DNA of 64,000 bases. Origin: Carya illinoinensis (lineage: Eukaryota; Streptophyta; Magnoliopsida; Fagales; Juglandaceae). Position numbers and translations under genes: made by a program. The stretch spans positions 14,834,001 through 14,898,000 of the forward strand of contig NC_056755.1 in the NCBI RefSeq assembly GCF_018687715.1, written 5' to 3'. Shown in pieces: positions 46,854 to 59,879 of this stretch. The stretch's first letter is position 1, and each line of letters opens with the position of its first letter. The notes beneath the pieces are model-generated. The model was not told where the DNA came from and ran no database searches. It was given only the letters and a program-made list of their open reading frames with translations.

Positions 46854-48344
46854 TACTGGAAAGTAGGAATATATGCATGATCCAAAACAAAAAGGCCAAC
46901 CATATGTTTGGAGAGCTCAAAAATACAGAAAAAAAAAAAAAACTTATTGTGCAGCCCTAAGCTTCGAAGGCCAACCATATTTAGAACATAATGCTAACTA
47001 CAGAAATCCTATCAATATATTTATTAATTTAAGGATATATGGTGTAGGTTTAGGTTTATATAAAAGAAAGATAACAAATAATAGTGTGTTTTTCCGTTTT
47101 AATCGAAAAAATTAATGTGTTAAACATATATTAACATAAAAAATATAAGAAAATGTGTAAAAATATTAACCAAGTCAAGAGGGAATAGGGAATGGATACA
47201 TGTATTATGAGTTTTTCCTTAATATTTATATATATATTTATATATTTTTTATATGTGTGTGTATGTATGTGTGTGTGCAGTTCTTTAGTTTCGAAACTCT
47301 TAGAATCAAAATCTTATTTTTTTCTCAAAATTTATCTTTTATAAGATCTTGATTATAATTTAAATTTTAGTAGAAAACTAAATATATGCATTTCTTACTT
47401 TTTAAAAAAAAAATATGAATAATATAGATTTTATGGGTGGGCAAGGGAGTTATTTTAATTATTTATACATATATATGTTTTTAAAAATGGCCGAAAATGA
47501 AGGAGTGTTCAGCTTTCTAACAAGGGGGCCATTGCCTGCTTAGAAAGGGTGTTGTTACATGCATTGAGAGAGTGTACCGATGGGTGCATTTCCTCTTCTT
47601 TTTTTTTTTTAATTAAAAAAGAAAAAGGAAATGCAACCATTGGTACAATCTTTGGTCTGTTTAGCATTATTCGCCTAGAAATGTCCAATGACCGTGACAC
47701 ACTTTTCCTTTGTTAATGCCTAAATTTGCATAACAGGCTGAAAAAGAAGAAAGAATTATTCCAAGCCCACGATGATGATTTGAGTTTTGATATGATTTTT
47801 CATGTTCTTCCATAAAATAAATAATAAATAAGTGAATAAAAATAAATAAAGAGAGACACACGGATTCACATGATTCAGCATAAAAGTTTACATCCACGAA
47901 TTGTCTTGGGGCAAAATTCATTATAATAAACGATTTTACAATTTTTTATGGTCTCACACATCTCTCAATACAATAAAGAAATTTAAGATTTTGAGACGTT
48001 GAAGATGTGCCTCCCTTTAGAGAAGACCCTTTGGAGTCATTGGGTGTGTAGAGTCTAGGCATAGAGAAGTTGTGGAGAGAGTCTCCTTCATTTGTAGAGA
48101 TCTCATCCTTTTATAGAAATCTATTTTCTTTATTTGACTGATTGATTCTAACTTGTCTTGTGAAATATTTTCCTTTTAGGAGTTTGAGTCAACTTCTTTT
48201 GGTTGATCTCTTCCTTACCTTATCTCTTTCATGCCTTATCTTTTGGTTTTATTTTTTCCCTTATTATTAGTGATAGGTTTTCAATAGATTGGACCCAATC
48301 AATTTTATCCCTAACATCTTTCGTTGGACCGATTCTGTAAATTT
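46854..48344. other. AT-rich intergenic stretch, no gene recognised
   Basis: Contains TATATA and TGTGTG runs around 47220-47275. The small ORFs have no family features. 47860-48300 has the composition of an LTR but no partner copy was found. Confidence 0.5.
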
Positions 48345-51300
48345 CAAGAAAACTAGTGAGGATACTGGACTCTTAATATGTAGTTGAATGGCGAGATTTA
48401 GACTAGTTAATTTTTGGGCAATGTGTGAGGCTTATGTGGGTTGGGAGGCCTAATGGGAAAGCCTCACACTCCACACGGATAAAAGTGAGGCATGGCTAGC
48501 CATGAATTAGGATTGATCAAGAATGAGAGAGTGCATAGGTAAAACGTGTGTAGTGTTGGGAAGTTTAGAGGTGAAGTAACAGCCAAGCCCACATGTCGAT
48601 AGGAATTATTGCAAATTATTGTGAATTCTTTGAAGAACTTCAATTTCCCTTCTTTGGATAGAAATTCAAGATTTCAAGGAACGTGCTAGAAAACTTATAT
48701 CATAGTATAGTGGAAGTGATGTTACCTCGGGCAATAAATCTTGAATTTGATGTGGTTGTTCTACGGACTTTTCATTGTTGTTATTTATCCAAAATCATCT
48801 CCGTCAATGGTAGGGTGTATAGAATAGTAAGACCAGAGCAACACTCATGTATTCCACAGCATAAATGACAGGATTAGAGAGAACTAAAACCCCATTTGGT
48901 TTCATAGATGGTCTCAACCAATCTCATTTCAATCAACATCCAAATACCATTTAAACACAAACACTTTTCAATTTTAGATTTTCAAGTTTTTAACTAATTA
49001 TTACTTAATCATTATAACTTTTTCAAACTTTCAAATAAAATACAAAAAATAATTTAACTTTTTCAAATTTCAAATAAAAAATAATATTAAAAAATTATCC
49101 TAATAATATTTTAACTTTATAATATTTTTATTGATAAATTTTTTCTCTACCATTTTCTAAAATCCAATAAAATATCTTAATTCAAATCATTTCATTATTT
49201 ACAAACTATTTCACAACTATTCACAGATTGTTCATCTCATCTTAGATTTGATGCGGTTATTTCACAAATTTCTCATCGTTGTTGTTCATCAAAATCATTC
49301 TCGTCGATGTTGAAGTATTTGCTACGTGATAAGAGTAGAGCAACACTAACATATTCCACAGATTAAATGCCAGGACTATTGAGAACTAAAACATTTGAGG
49401 GAGATTAGAACAAAGGATAAAATGGAAGAAGCTCTTCATAAGATTCATATCCATATTCCCCTTTGGCTAGCTATTAAATGTCAGCCCCTCATTTTGTAAT
49501 GAACTAGTCAAATATGAATAACATCCACTCATAATTAGGTTGGACATCAAAGGCTAAGGGGTGCTCCCACTGTGGGTACACCTCATTCCTACATCTTCTA
49601 ATCGCACACAGTGGGCAAGACTTTAGGTCTGTATTTTCCAACATATTATTAATCTTGCTCATAATGACAAATAGATTCTACAACCATCGAGCACATCAGT
49701 AAAAGAAAAATCGAAGCAATATATCAAATCTCTTTAAGAGAAGAACAACATAGCAACATCCTTAAAAGTGTCTCGTTATACCTCAACTCATTTGGTCACA
49801 TCAAACTAAGCATCCATAATTCCTCTTAAGTCCACATGACTCATTGCAATGCTCAATCTCTATAGAAAAATGTACCTAAAACTATGTTGCAAATCATAAG
49901 AAACAATATAACTTGCCGACAGTGAGTACAAAACACAATATTGATGTGTTACCTTCCAATTCATGTCATTCATTTTAACTCAATCCCTTTTCTAGCATTA
50001 TCTCTTTAGACCGCATCATTGATGGTCATAGACAAAATGCTAAAGTAGCAAGCACTAAAACCTCAACCTTGTGACATGGTCAAGGATTTTCCACTGGTAT
50101 AAATAAATTAAGATCATCAATTATGACCTATAGGACTGACACGGTGAGGAAGTAGTGATCCATTCACTCGCATCTGTTGTTGGTCTTAAAAACACATGTA
50201 GAATGAAATAATGTTGTGGTGGATTTCTCTTTAAAAAAAAATTGCATATCTAATATCAATATAACATACAAATCTTAGTCTAATTACTATCTCAACCCCT
50301 AACCTTAGTCCCTCTATCGTTATCCAAATTTTCAAAGAGGATCTTACATCTGGCTAAACTAAAGGCTACAGGGATTGTGAGCCATCCATGTACAATCTTA
50401 ACAAATAATAAAAGGTTCATCTTAGCATAACTAAGATGACATTCATATTTGTGTCAACCATCTCTATATGCTATACATAAACATCAAGGGACACAATGTC
50501 TCATCTCTATTTATATCAGAGGTGATCACTTGTGTGAGTGAACCAATCTAAACCTGTCCACATATATTTTTCACCATACCAAATTTATGATGAATGTGTA
50601 TACTCACTAAATACTCCCAAATATGCCATATGGTCATAAAACATATCATTATTATGTGCGCAACGAGTAATAATATTCATGATGAAGAGAAATCGCATGG
50701 TCAAATATAAATAATAAAACCACAAATCTCATGTAGTACTTTAGGACCATTCCTCTCAATGCGCAACCTTATATATAGGAATCTTCCAAAAACAAGCACC
50801 TACTAAGAGACTATTTTTTAAAGAAAATGCCTTTGCACAACTACGAAATCACCAAAATCGCAAATATCATTTATGTTCAAACTCACAATATGAGCCTTAG
50901 ATTCTAGTCAACAAGTCCAATTATGACTTTTAGGAATCCACAAGGTGACAATAAATATCATTGAACAAATTTAATTTATGACTTTGAGATTTTATATGAA
51001 TCTCTTGTACTTAGCAACAATATGTAAGATAATCAAGCTTATTTTTTATTAACGTTAAAGAGATTAGGGCCTTTGTCCAAAAGGATAATCACAACAGTCT
51101 TACAATTGCTTTTAATAATTTGTTCAAATCACATCACAAACTCACTTAATAAAATAAACTATATTTACCCTCTAATTAAGTCTTAACATCTAACTCTCGC
51201 AAACCATAATGGAAACAACAAATAGTATGGATAAAACTAAATTCTTTGATATTCGACATCTTATTAATTGTCAATATGTTTTAAACAAAAGTTCTTAGAA

Positions 51301-52470
51301 ACCATTTTTCTTATAAATAGTTTCAAAAAATACTCTTTCCAAAAACAAGTGTTAATAAAATCCATCATACCACACCCTGGCCTAAAATATGAATAATTTT
51401 CTTAACTCAACCCAAAAATATTCAAGCTTAAATCTTCCATATTTTCATCTTGATTGAATTCACATTTGCACAAAATAATCACATAATCACTTAGCCCTAC
51501 TAAAAGGTAAATCAACTAAATTTAAGGACGACATGTTAGGATTAAGGTTGCACCCCATATTACATCAACTGTTTTGCACCATAATTTACTTATAACTCCA
51601 TTCTCAGTAAGTCATAACACTGTGAGATAATTACTTTCATCATATAACTCGTATCATTGCGATTTAAAAAAAAAATTCCTTCAAATTTCCTTAAAAGAAT
51701 AAAAACAAAAACTAGATCAGATTACATTGAAAACGATGTTACCTTGAGCAGTAAATCATAGATTTGATTCGGTTGTTCCACAAACTTCTCATTGTTGTTG
51801 TTTATCTGAAATCATTTATATCGATGAAGTGTGTTATGTGGTATGACTAGAGCAATACTCACACATTCCATAGCCTAAATGTTAAGAGTAGCAAGAATTA
51901 AAACATTTGAGAGAGAGATAGATTAGAATAAAGGACAAAACAGAATAAACTCTCCATGAGATTCCTATTCATAACCCCATTGGCTGGCTATTAAATGGCC
52001 ACTTCAATATGTGTAATGTCCGACCATAATTTTAAGATGGACATGAAAGGCTAAGGAGTGCTCCTCCCATTGTAGGGGCACCTCATTCCTACAAAATGTG
52101 GTGAGGATACTTATCTATGAGTAGTTGAATAAATATTAGACTTATGTGTAGTTGGGTGGCATATAAGTCTCACACGCTGATAAAAGTGAGGCGTAACTGA
52201 TATGAAATATGATTCAATAATGAGAGAGTACAAAGACTAGGGCTTCATTTGGATAGTGGGGAACATTCAATTACTATTTATTATTTTATCTTTATTTTTT
52301 ACTTATTTTTCATCACTTTTTACTATTTAATATTTTATTTTATTTTTGTACTTTTTAAAATATCTGATATTATTTCACTATCTAAATGCAACTTAAATAT
52401 ACATAATGTCAAAGACATTAGAGGTGAAGTAACATGCAAGCCTCACACATCAATAGAAAGGAGAGCATGG
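48345..52470. repeat. Non-coding element built of two diverged direct-repeat modules
   Basis: Module Y (GATGTTACCT, then TTGTTGTT, AGAGCAACACTCA and GAGAACTAAAAC words) occurs at 48716-48895, 49240-49600 and 51734-52085. Module X (GTGAGGATACT, then GATAAAAGTGAGGC and TTAGAGGTGAAGTAACA) occurs at 48345-48620 and 52086-52460. The first two Y copies are separated by a MITE-like insert. The 2.1 kb between the second and third Y has no coding features. This looks like an old LTR-type or TRIM/LARD-like element whose repeats have been rearranged. Confidence 0.65.
48896..49239. mobile_element. AT-rich MITE-like insert between repeat modules
   Basis: Begins CCATTTGGTTTCATAGATGG and ends near CACAGATTGTTCATCTCATC; the interior is AT-rich like the element at 3137-3345. 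The flanks are two copies of the same module, so the exact ends are blurred. Confidence 0.5.
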
Positions 52471-52850
52471 TTGGCTAGGAGTGGAAGATTGACAACTATG
52501 GATAGCAAAGGCAGGGCGAATTTGGGTTGTTGGTGCACAAAGTGTGCTTACAAGAAGATTTTTCCTTTTATGAAACTTGCATTCCAACTTCAAACATAAA
52601 TTTGGATGGAAATTCAGTAATTTTAATTCAACTGCCGTTTGAATAGCTAGTGAGTTTGGATGAGAAAAATTGAAAAAAAAATTGAAAGTTGAATAAAATA
52701 TTATTAAGATATTATTTTTTAATATTATTATTATTTTAAAATTTGAAAAAGTTGAATTGTTTATTATATTTTATATGTGAATTTTAAAAAATTGTAATAA
52801 TGAAATAAAATAAAATGAGATGAAACACTTATAAGAGCGCTCCCAGTGTA
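52238..52850. mobile_element. Two AT-rich MITE-like pieces
   Basis: 52238-52395 (CTTCATTTGGATAG ... CTATCTAAATG ends) interrupts repeat module X; its ends are inverted copies. 52624-52850 has the GTTTGAATAG and GAGATGAAAC style of the same MITE class. Confidence 0.5.
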
Positions 52851-53279
52851 CAACTTTAGCCCACATTTTTTATTCCTCTCAAGTGGTATGGTAAGACTTT
52901 TTTGTTTATTTCCATGATTGTCTTTAATTCTTTTATTTTCAACTCTTGGGAATCATTAGAGGATCCAATGTACTAGAATCCCAATCATTTCAAGTTTTGT
53001 CATTTTCTTATATATATGTTTTCGGTGAAATGATGCTCGAATCCCAAAGTTGTTTAGGCAATTCAATGTCAATTTCTCTGTTATTTTGCAATGAATACAG
53101 ACACAAAATGACTGTCATGATATTTTTGAAGAATATTCTCTTGTTATGAAGAGTGTTTATAATAATTATGGAATAACTTTTAAAGGTGAATGGTAACGAA
53201 CGGAACTGTCGAAAGCGTTAGCCTCATCCCTCTCCTCTGCTGGTCACCCTATTTCTTCCCATGAGTTCATTATTTATCT

Positions 53280-56200
53280 CTTAGTTGGGTTGGGCTTCAT
53301 CACCACCAGACTTGAACCATTATCCTCATCTCAAGTCTATAGTTATTTTCCAAACCATGAATCACGTCTCGCTCATCAGATCCAAACTACTCTATCTGAT
53401 TTGTCCTTCTCGGTTAATTCTACTCACTTTTGCCCCTCTTCAAATTTTTCCAATCAAGGATGTAGCAATGGTTGTGGTCGTGGTTGAGGTGGTGCCCGTA
53501 CCTCATCTTCGGGACCTCCTAATGTCTTTTCCTCCAATGCTTCAAACAAACCCACTTGTCAAATCTGTACTTGGGTTGGTCACTCCGCGTTCCAGTGTTA
53601 TCATCGCTTTACTCACAATTATCAACCATCCCCACCTCCATCCCTTACTGCTCACTATACTTCTATTCTCGTCTTTTCATCACCTTCCAATTTATGGTTT
53701 CATGACTCTGCCGCTACGAACCATTTCACGTCTGATTTCTCTAATTTAAATTAGGAATCAACATCATATGTTGTACCTGATCAAGTCTCTATTGGTGATA
53801 GGTCTTCTCTTCCCACACAGCACACTGGCACTGGCCTTCTTCTAACACCCACTGGCAAATTTCTTCTTCGTCATTTAATACATGTCCCATCTATTTCTAA
53901 AAATTTATTATCTGTTTGACAGTTTTTTCTTAATAATTATGTTTTCTTTGAATTTAATTCTTCTGGTTTTCTTGTGAAGGATTTATGTTCCTGGGAAGTA
54001 CTTCTTCAGGGCCCTGTTAAGAACGGCTTGTACGTGCTTCCATCACATGATTAGGTCATTTCTGGATCTGCTGGTTCCATACAACATCAGGCTCTCATCG
54101 ATGAAAGAACAATTTGGCATTCCCGCTTAGGCCACCCGTCTCCCTCGTGTCACATGTTTTACTATTCACCAACATAATCTACCCACCACCTCTATGTCAC
54201 ATTTTCCTCTTTTTAATGCTTGTATTCAAACAAAATCTCACACTCTCCCTCACCCACTTTCTCCTTCTAGATCAACTCATGCTTTTCAACTTTTATTTTT
54301 AGATGTCTGGGGACCAGCGCATGTGCTATCCTCTAGTGATTTTAAATTTTACTTTTCCATCGTTGATGATTTTACTCAATATATTTTGTATTTTCCTTTA
54401 CATGCTAAATTTGAAGTGTCTACTATTTTCTTAGCCTTTATTAAATTTGTGCGAAATACTTTCTCTAAAAATATCATTGCCGTACAAACAGATTGGTGTG
54501 GAGAATTTCGCCCATTTTCTTCCCTTCTTCTCAATTTTTGGCATTTTTCATCGCATTACTTGGCCTTATTCTCACACTCAAAATGGAAGCATAGATAGAT
54601 GTTATCATCATATAGTAGAAACTGGGCTATCCCTTTTAGCCCAATCATCGGCCCCATCCAAATTTTGGGTTAAGGCATTTCAAATAGCTACCTTTCTAAT
54701 AAATAGGATGCCTGCTCCAATTTTAAAAAATAATTCTCCTTTCAACTTTTATTCCATCAACAACCTGAATATAAATTTTTACGAATTTTTGGGTGTGTTT
54801 GTTGGCCTAATCTTCGTCCTTTTAATCGTTACAAAATGGACATGCATTCTCAACTTTGTGTTTTTATTGGATACAGTTTAAATCATAAGGGCTATAATTG
54901 TTTACATATTTCTACGGGTCAAATTTATGTTTCACGTGATGTCCATTTTGATGAAAATCGATTTCTTTTCTCTGATTTTACTTCTTCCTTAAGTGCATCT
55001 AATTCCTCATCTCAGCCCAGCCGCCTGCACCTCCTTTTACTCCCTTTATCTAGTCGGCCCATTTCTCATGTGCCTAGTGCTCTTCCTTCTCCCATCACCA
55101 CTTACTCTTCACCTGTTAGTCATCATCCCTCTCCAGCCCACTCTCCTACCTCATCCTCGGTCCACTCCCCTTCTATTCCTTCGGCCCATGACAGTCCATC
55201 TTCTTCAACCCTACCCTACACCCATCTACCGAGTGATTCCTCTCCATCCTTATCTCTTGCGCCGTCCTCACCAAACCCTACCTTACCTCCTTCATAGCCT
55301 ACCTCTACCTCACATCTGATGCTTACAAGATCAAAGCCTCATAATTCCCGTCCACTTCACCGCACAGATGGTACCTTGCCGTGGCCTCCTTCTAAACCCT
55401 CTGCTTCTCTAACCGAATCTACTTCCATCCCTGAAGAACCAACATCTTATACTATGGCTTCCCAATATCCGGCTTGGCATGATGCTATGGCCACAGAATT
55501 TGAAGCCCTCTTACGAAATCACACTTGGGATTTGGTTCCTGCCTCTCCCAATCTCAACATTCTTGGATCTAAGTGGGTTCTTAAAACCAAAAGACATGCT
55601 GATGGAACTCTAGAACGTCAAAAAGCTTGACATGTTGCTAAAGGGTTCCACTAGCAAGTCAGATTCGATTATTCTGAGACATTTAGTCCGGTAGTTAAGC
55701 CTGTCACAATTCGTTTAATTTTCTCTCTCTTGCAGTAACTCGGAAATAGCCTCTTCATCAACTGGATGTGCAGAACGCGCTCTTGCATGGGGATTTGGAG
55801 GAGGATGTTTTCATGCATCAGCCGACTAGGTTTGTAAATCCTGACTATCCTCAGTTTATGTGTAAACTTCAAAAATCAATATATGGTTAGAAACAAGCCC
55901 TTAGAGCTTGGTTTGCTAAGTTGAGTTCTCGTCTGTTAGATTTAGGATTTCAAGCTTCCACATCCAATTCGTCTTTATTTATTCTTTCCAATGCATCTGC
56001 CTCCATTTATGTATTAGTCTATGTCGATGATATTGTTGTTACCACTTCTAATTCTTCTCTGATTAATGATTTCATTCTCGCTTTGCATCAATCATTTCCT
56101 ATTAAAGATCTCGGCATACTTCATTATTTTCTTGGTATTCAAGTTTGTAGAAATTCTTCTAGTTTATTTATCTCTCAGCATCACTATGTTTCTAATCTCC

Positions 56201-56982
56201 TTCACCAAACTAATATGCACTAGTCCAAAATAGTGACTACTCCGATGGCTTCTTCCACTAAACTCACTGCTGTTGATGGACCCTCATTTGAGGATCCACA
56301 ACTTTATCGAAGTGTAGTTGGAAGCTTTCAATATCTTTCATTTACTAGACCCAACATCTCGTTTGTAGTTAACAGAGTATGTCAATACATGCATTGTCCC
56401 CGTCTCACTCACTGGCAAGCCGTTAAATGCATTCTTCGCTATCTTCACCTCACCTCTTCCTTTGGGCGGCACCTGTCTCCTACTTCTTCCTTTAAAATAA
56501 CTGCCTTTTTGAATGCGGATTTGGTTGGTTGCCCTAATGATGGTAAATCTATTGGGAGTTTTTGCATCTATTTTGGTTCTCATTTAGTCTCTTGGAGTTC
56601 AAAGAAACAACCTACTGTTGCAATGTCCTCAACTGAGGCCGAATACAAGTTCGTGGCGAACACAGCTTGCGAAATTCTTTGGTTACAATCCTTATTAATT
56701 GAATTAGGAATTATTCTTACTGACATTCTTACTTTATTTTGTGATAACCTTGATGCTACTTACTTATCTGTTAATCCTGTTATGCACTCATGAATTAAAC
56801 ATGTTGATTTGGACTATCATTTTGTCCATGATCGTGTTACTGCCAAATCACTTGCTGTCAAGTTTCTTCAAAACAAAGATCAAATTGCGTATATCCTTAC
56901 AAAGCCACTCTCCTCCGCTCGCTTCTCTCTTTTACGATCAAGCTTCACCATCAAGAAGGTGCCCCTTGCATCGTGGGGGGAT
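53280..56982 (+). pseudogene. Copia B gag end and pol, multiply broken
   Basis: Pieces in several frames give CQICTWVGHSAFQCYHR (knuckle), LWFHDSAATNHFT (protease, with Ala where Gly is usual after Asp-Ser), IWHSRLGHPS, LLLDVWGPAHVLSSSDFKFY (integrase core), HTQNGSIDRCYHHIVETGL, SQLCVFIGYSLNHKGYNCL, a very Ser/Pro-rich linker (54960-55300), SQYPAWHDAMATEFEALLRN and LGSKWVLKTKRHADGTLERQ (RT start). Further on are LVYVDDIVVTTSN (catalytic YVDD), SFPIKDLGILHYFLGIQV and AMSSTEAEYKFVANTACEI (RNase H). At least eight stops or frameshifts separate them. Confidence 0.85.
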
Positions 56983-57310
56983 GTTAGCACAACTGACTAC
57001 TCTGCACCTGTGCACACCAGCTCACAGCACTCACCTGCTGCCAACGTACCACAATAGAATGCCTCACAACAGAAAGGCAAAAACCGTGTGAGGTCACCTC
57101 TAAATGCTACGGAAGAAGACTATAGAAGCATATAGAAATATTCAGCAAAATGATTGGATTTGTTTTTACTCTACAAATACTGTACAAGCACTGAGTGCTA
57201 GATGAGGCAAAAATATACTTTGTAATACTACACTGAAATAGTTCATGCCCATTGAGGCATTTCAACAAATGAATTGTCTTCATCGTGCTTTGCTATTTCT
57301 CTTCAAGAAC
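56982..57310 (+). repeat. 3' LTR of Copia B (end approximate)
   Basis: Starts TGTTAGCACAAC directly after the G-run. The usual matching ...CA end was not clearly found; sequence character changes to AT-rich near 57310. Confidence 0.6.
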
Positions 57311-57359
57311 TGACGTTAGTCGGCTTAGTTACTATTTGAACCTTTTTAAACTGGTGAAC

Positions 57360-57391
57360 TGATTGATATAATATATATATATATATATTTA
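57360..57391. repeat. AT microsatellite
   Basis: A short ATATAT run within AT-rich DNA between Copia B and Harbinger C. Confidence 0.8.
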
Positions 57392-58258
57392 TTTATCTTT
57401 ATGCAAAACAACGTCATTTAATTAAAATGAGTTCAACAATTTGTTTTATAACTGAGTTTTAGAAAAAAAAATATATAATAAAAAGCGTATCATTTGGTTT
57501 AATAATCCAAACTGTGTCTTTTTATAACTAAACTTTAAAAAATTTTTTTATAAGAAACGATGTGATTTTAATACACTAAGAGCATCCCCCATCTGGATCC
57601 CCATAAAATTTCCTATAATTTCACTCAAAATCACATTTCCTCAAATTTATCCCTAAATTTTATTCATCTTCCAAAAACCTCTTACATCTCATTCTCATCC
57701 CTATCTCTATTCTATTAAATAATATTTCTTTATTCTTTTTTTATTATTATTTTTTCTCTCTTCCATTTACAATCTTAACTGTTAACTCTTTTGTCTTATT
57801 ATCTTTTTTTCAAATATCAATTTCTACTAAATATTTATACGATTTTGACTATCCAATAAAATATTTTTTTCAAACCGAAATTTGTATTATAAAAATAGTA
57901 ATTTTCTTTAATTAATACATTTTCTAACGTGATGGCTAATTTTTTTTATTTAGTAATTTTTATCAATTTCTCTAATGGTAATACCTAGTTACGTATTGAT
58001 AATAAACTTTTTTGTCATTTTTGTAACGGTAATATTTTTTGTCCTTTCTCCAATGGTAATATTTTTTGTCTTTTCTCCAACGGTTACTTTTTTTGTTTTC
58101 TCTCAAATGGTAACATTTTTTGTCCTATATGTAACGGTAACTTTTTCCTCAATAAATACGCATATTGCTAGCATTCACATTCTTACAAACTCAAGTCTCA
58201 TTTGATCTATAGAACCAAAATTCAATTGTATTCTCTGATCTCTCACTCCCTTCATCAA

Positions 58259-59437
58259 ATGGCTCATATATTTTTTCATAAATCGTTGACATAAGTATCC
58301 TCTGAAGATGATAACGATGTTGTTCTTAATGAGGAGGTTGATGGACAGTTATTGAGGCATCGTGGCAATTGCCAGCATCGTAAGTTTATTCGGTATAATC
58401 ATATTCATAGAAAATCCAGTATATCCCTCCAATCTATTTTGAAAGAGATTTCGGATGAGCCGTCACCTATTTCTATGTATTCTAAATGATGTAGAGTCTT
58501 ACGAGCCATACTTTATCCAGATAAGAGATAATGCCGGAAGACTCAGTTTATCTTTTATGCAAAAGATAATTATAGCACTTAGAATGCTGGTGTATAGGGT
58601 TATTAGAGATTTTATGGATGAATACATACGTATTAGTGAAAGCACCGCAATGAAGAGTCTCAAAAAATTCTCTAAGACAATAGTAAGTGTTTTTCAGATG
58701 AATATCTGTGGTCTCTAAATGCCAATAATATTGCTCGATTGCTTGATGTTGCTGAACAACGGGGATTCCTAGGAATGTTGGGAAGCATTGACTACATGCA
58801 ATGGAAGTGAAAAAATTGTCTTGCAGCTTGGAAAGGTATGTACTCCGGCCACATCCGTGAATCAACAATTATTTTAGAAGCAGTTACTTCATATGATCTC
58901 TGGATATGACATGCATTTTTTGATATGCTCAATTCACATAACGACATTAATATGCTAGAGAGATATTTTATTTTCACGAAACTTGCCCAAGGATGTACTC
59001 CCCCAGTCAATTACACAATCAATGGCAATGACTATACTATGTGGTATTACCTTGCAGATGGTATTTATCCCAAGTTGCAAACTTTTGTGAAGACGATTCC
59101 ATCACCACGAGGGATTAAGGAGAAACATTTTGTGCAAGTACAAGAATCTGCAAGAAAAGATGTCGAGCGTGCATTTGGAGTACTTCAACAACGATTTGCG
59201 ATCATTCGTAGACCTTCCTGAATGTTCAAAGTGAAGGAACTAACAAATATAATGAAAGCATGTGTTATTCTACATAATATGATCATTGAAGACGGGCGTG
59301 ATGATAGTGAGGGTCCGAACATTGAGTATGATCAACTTGATAATGAACTCCCAGAATTGTCGCGTAATCATTCAACTGAGCTTACGGACTTTATCCAGCG
59401 TCATCATCATATTAGAGATAGCTCGACACATTATTAG
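58259..59437 (+). pseudogene. Harbinger C transposase, multiply broken
   Basis: It starts MAHIFFHKSLT then a stop, with a deletion in the HERLFRDYF region relative to B. Later parts: ESYEPYFIQIRDNAGRLSLS, ITALRMLVYRVIRDFMDEYI with small changes, GSIDYMQWK then a stop, SHNDINMLERYF, YYLADGIYPKLQTFVKTIPS, KDVERAFGVLQQRFAIIR then a stop. The first catalytic Asp is kept but its Cys-Met-His neighbours are altered. At least four stops and one or two frameshifts. Confidence 0.88.
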
Positions 59438-59499
59438 CTCCAAACAGATCTAATTGAATATCAATGGCTATAATATTCCCAACATTAGGCATGTCACAT

Positions 59500-59660
59500 T
59501 ATAGTTTGGTATTTCCTTCATGTTAGTAATGACTATGTTTGAGTTAATCTCCACTGCATTTCTATTTCCTTCATGTTAGTAGTGACTATATGAATGGTAA
59601 TCAAATTTTATTTCATTTTTCCTTCATGTTAATAGTCACTATATTAAAGGTAATTTGTAA
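59500..59660 (+). repeat. Short repeats of CCTTCATGTTA-type words
   Basis: TTCCTTCATGTTAGTAGTGACTAT and variants occur three times at about 50-bp spacing after the transposase, with further related words (CCATGTTAATAGTCACTCC) near 60195-60240. In element B the same place has only one such word, so the unit expanded in C. Confidence 0.65.
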
Positions 59661-59879
59661 TTGTTTCTGAAATTATAATGGCTAATTTTCTTGCTTAAAA
59701 ATATTAATTTATTCAACAAAATTAAAATACAAAAGTTTAGTGAATCCATATACTCATCTATCATTATCCAAAACATAATAAACAAATAAATAAACTTTTT
59801 ACAAAAATACAAATCAATCCAAATCTGGGCTAGTTTCGCGTCATGCCATGATTTATCTTTGTAGTTGATGGAAATATAA

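Larger units (their letters stand above)
53200..57310 (+). mobile_element. Ty1/Copia element B, 5'-truncated, with 3' LTR
   Basis: The order on the + strand is zinc knuckle (about 53549), protease (53690), integrase, RT with YVDD, RNase H, polypurine tract (56972-56981) and LTR start TGTTAGCACAAC at 56982. No 5' LTR or most of gag is present, and the LTR's 3' end near 57310 is uncertain. It belongs to a different Copia family from element A: the motif spellings, linker and LTR sequence all differ. Confidence 0.85.

Noticed and set aside
47220..47275. Z-DNA or regulatory meaning of TATATA/TGTGTG run
   Set aside because: Too short and in plain AT-rich spacer; no neighbouring gene.
53285..53749. 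154-codon ORF overlapping Copia B
   Set aside because: It is a shifted frame; the zinc knuckle and protease motifs are in another frame.
59500..59660. CRISPR-like array
   Set aside because: Only three imperfect repeats with unequal spacing inside a plant transposon; the genome is eukaryotic.
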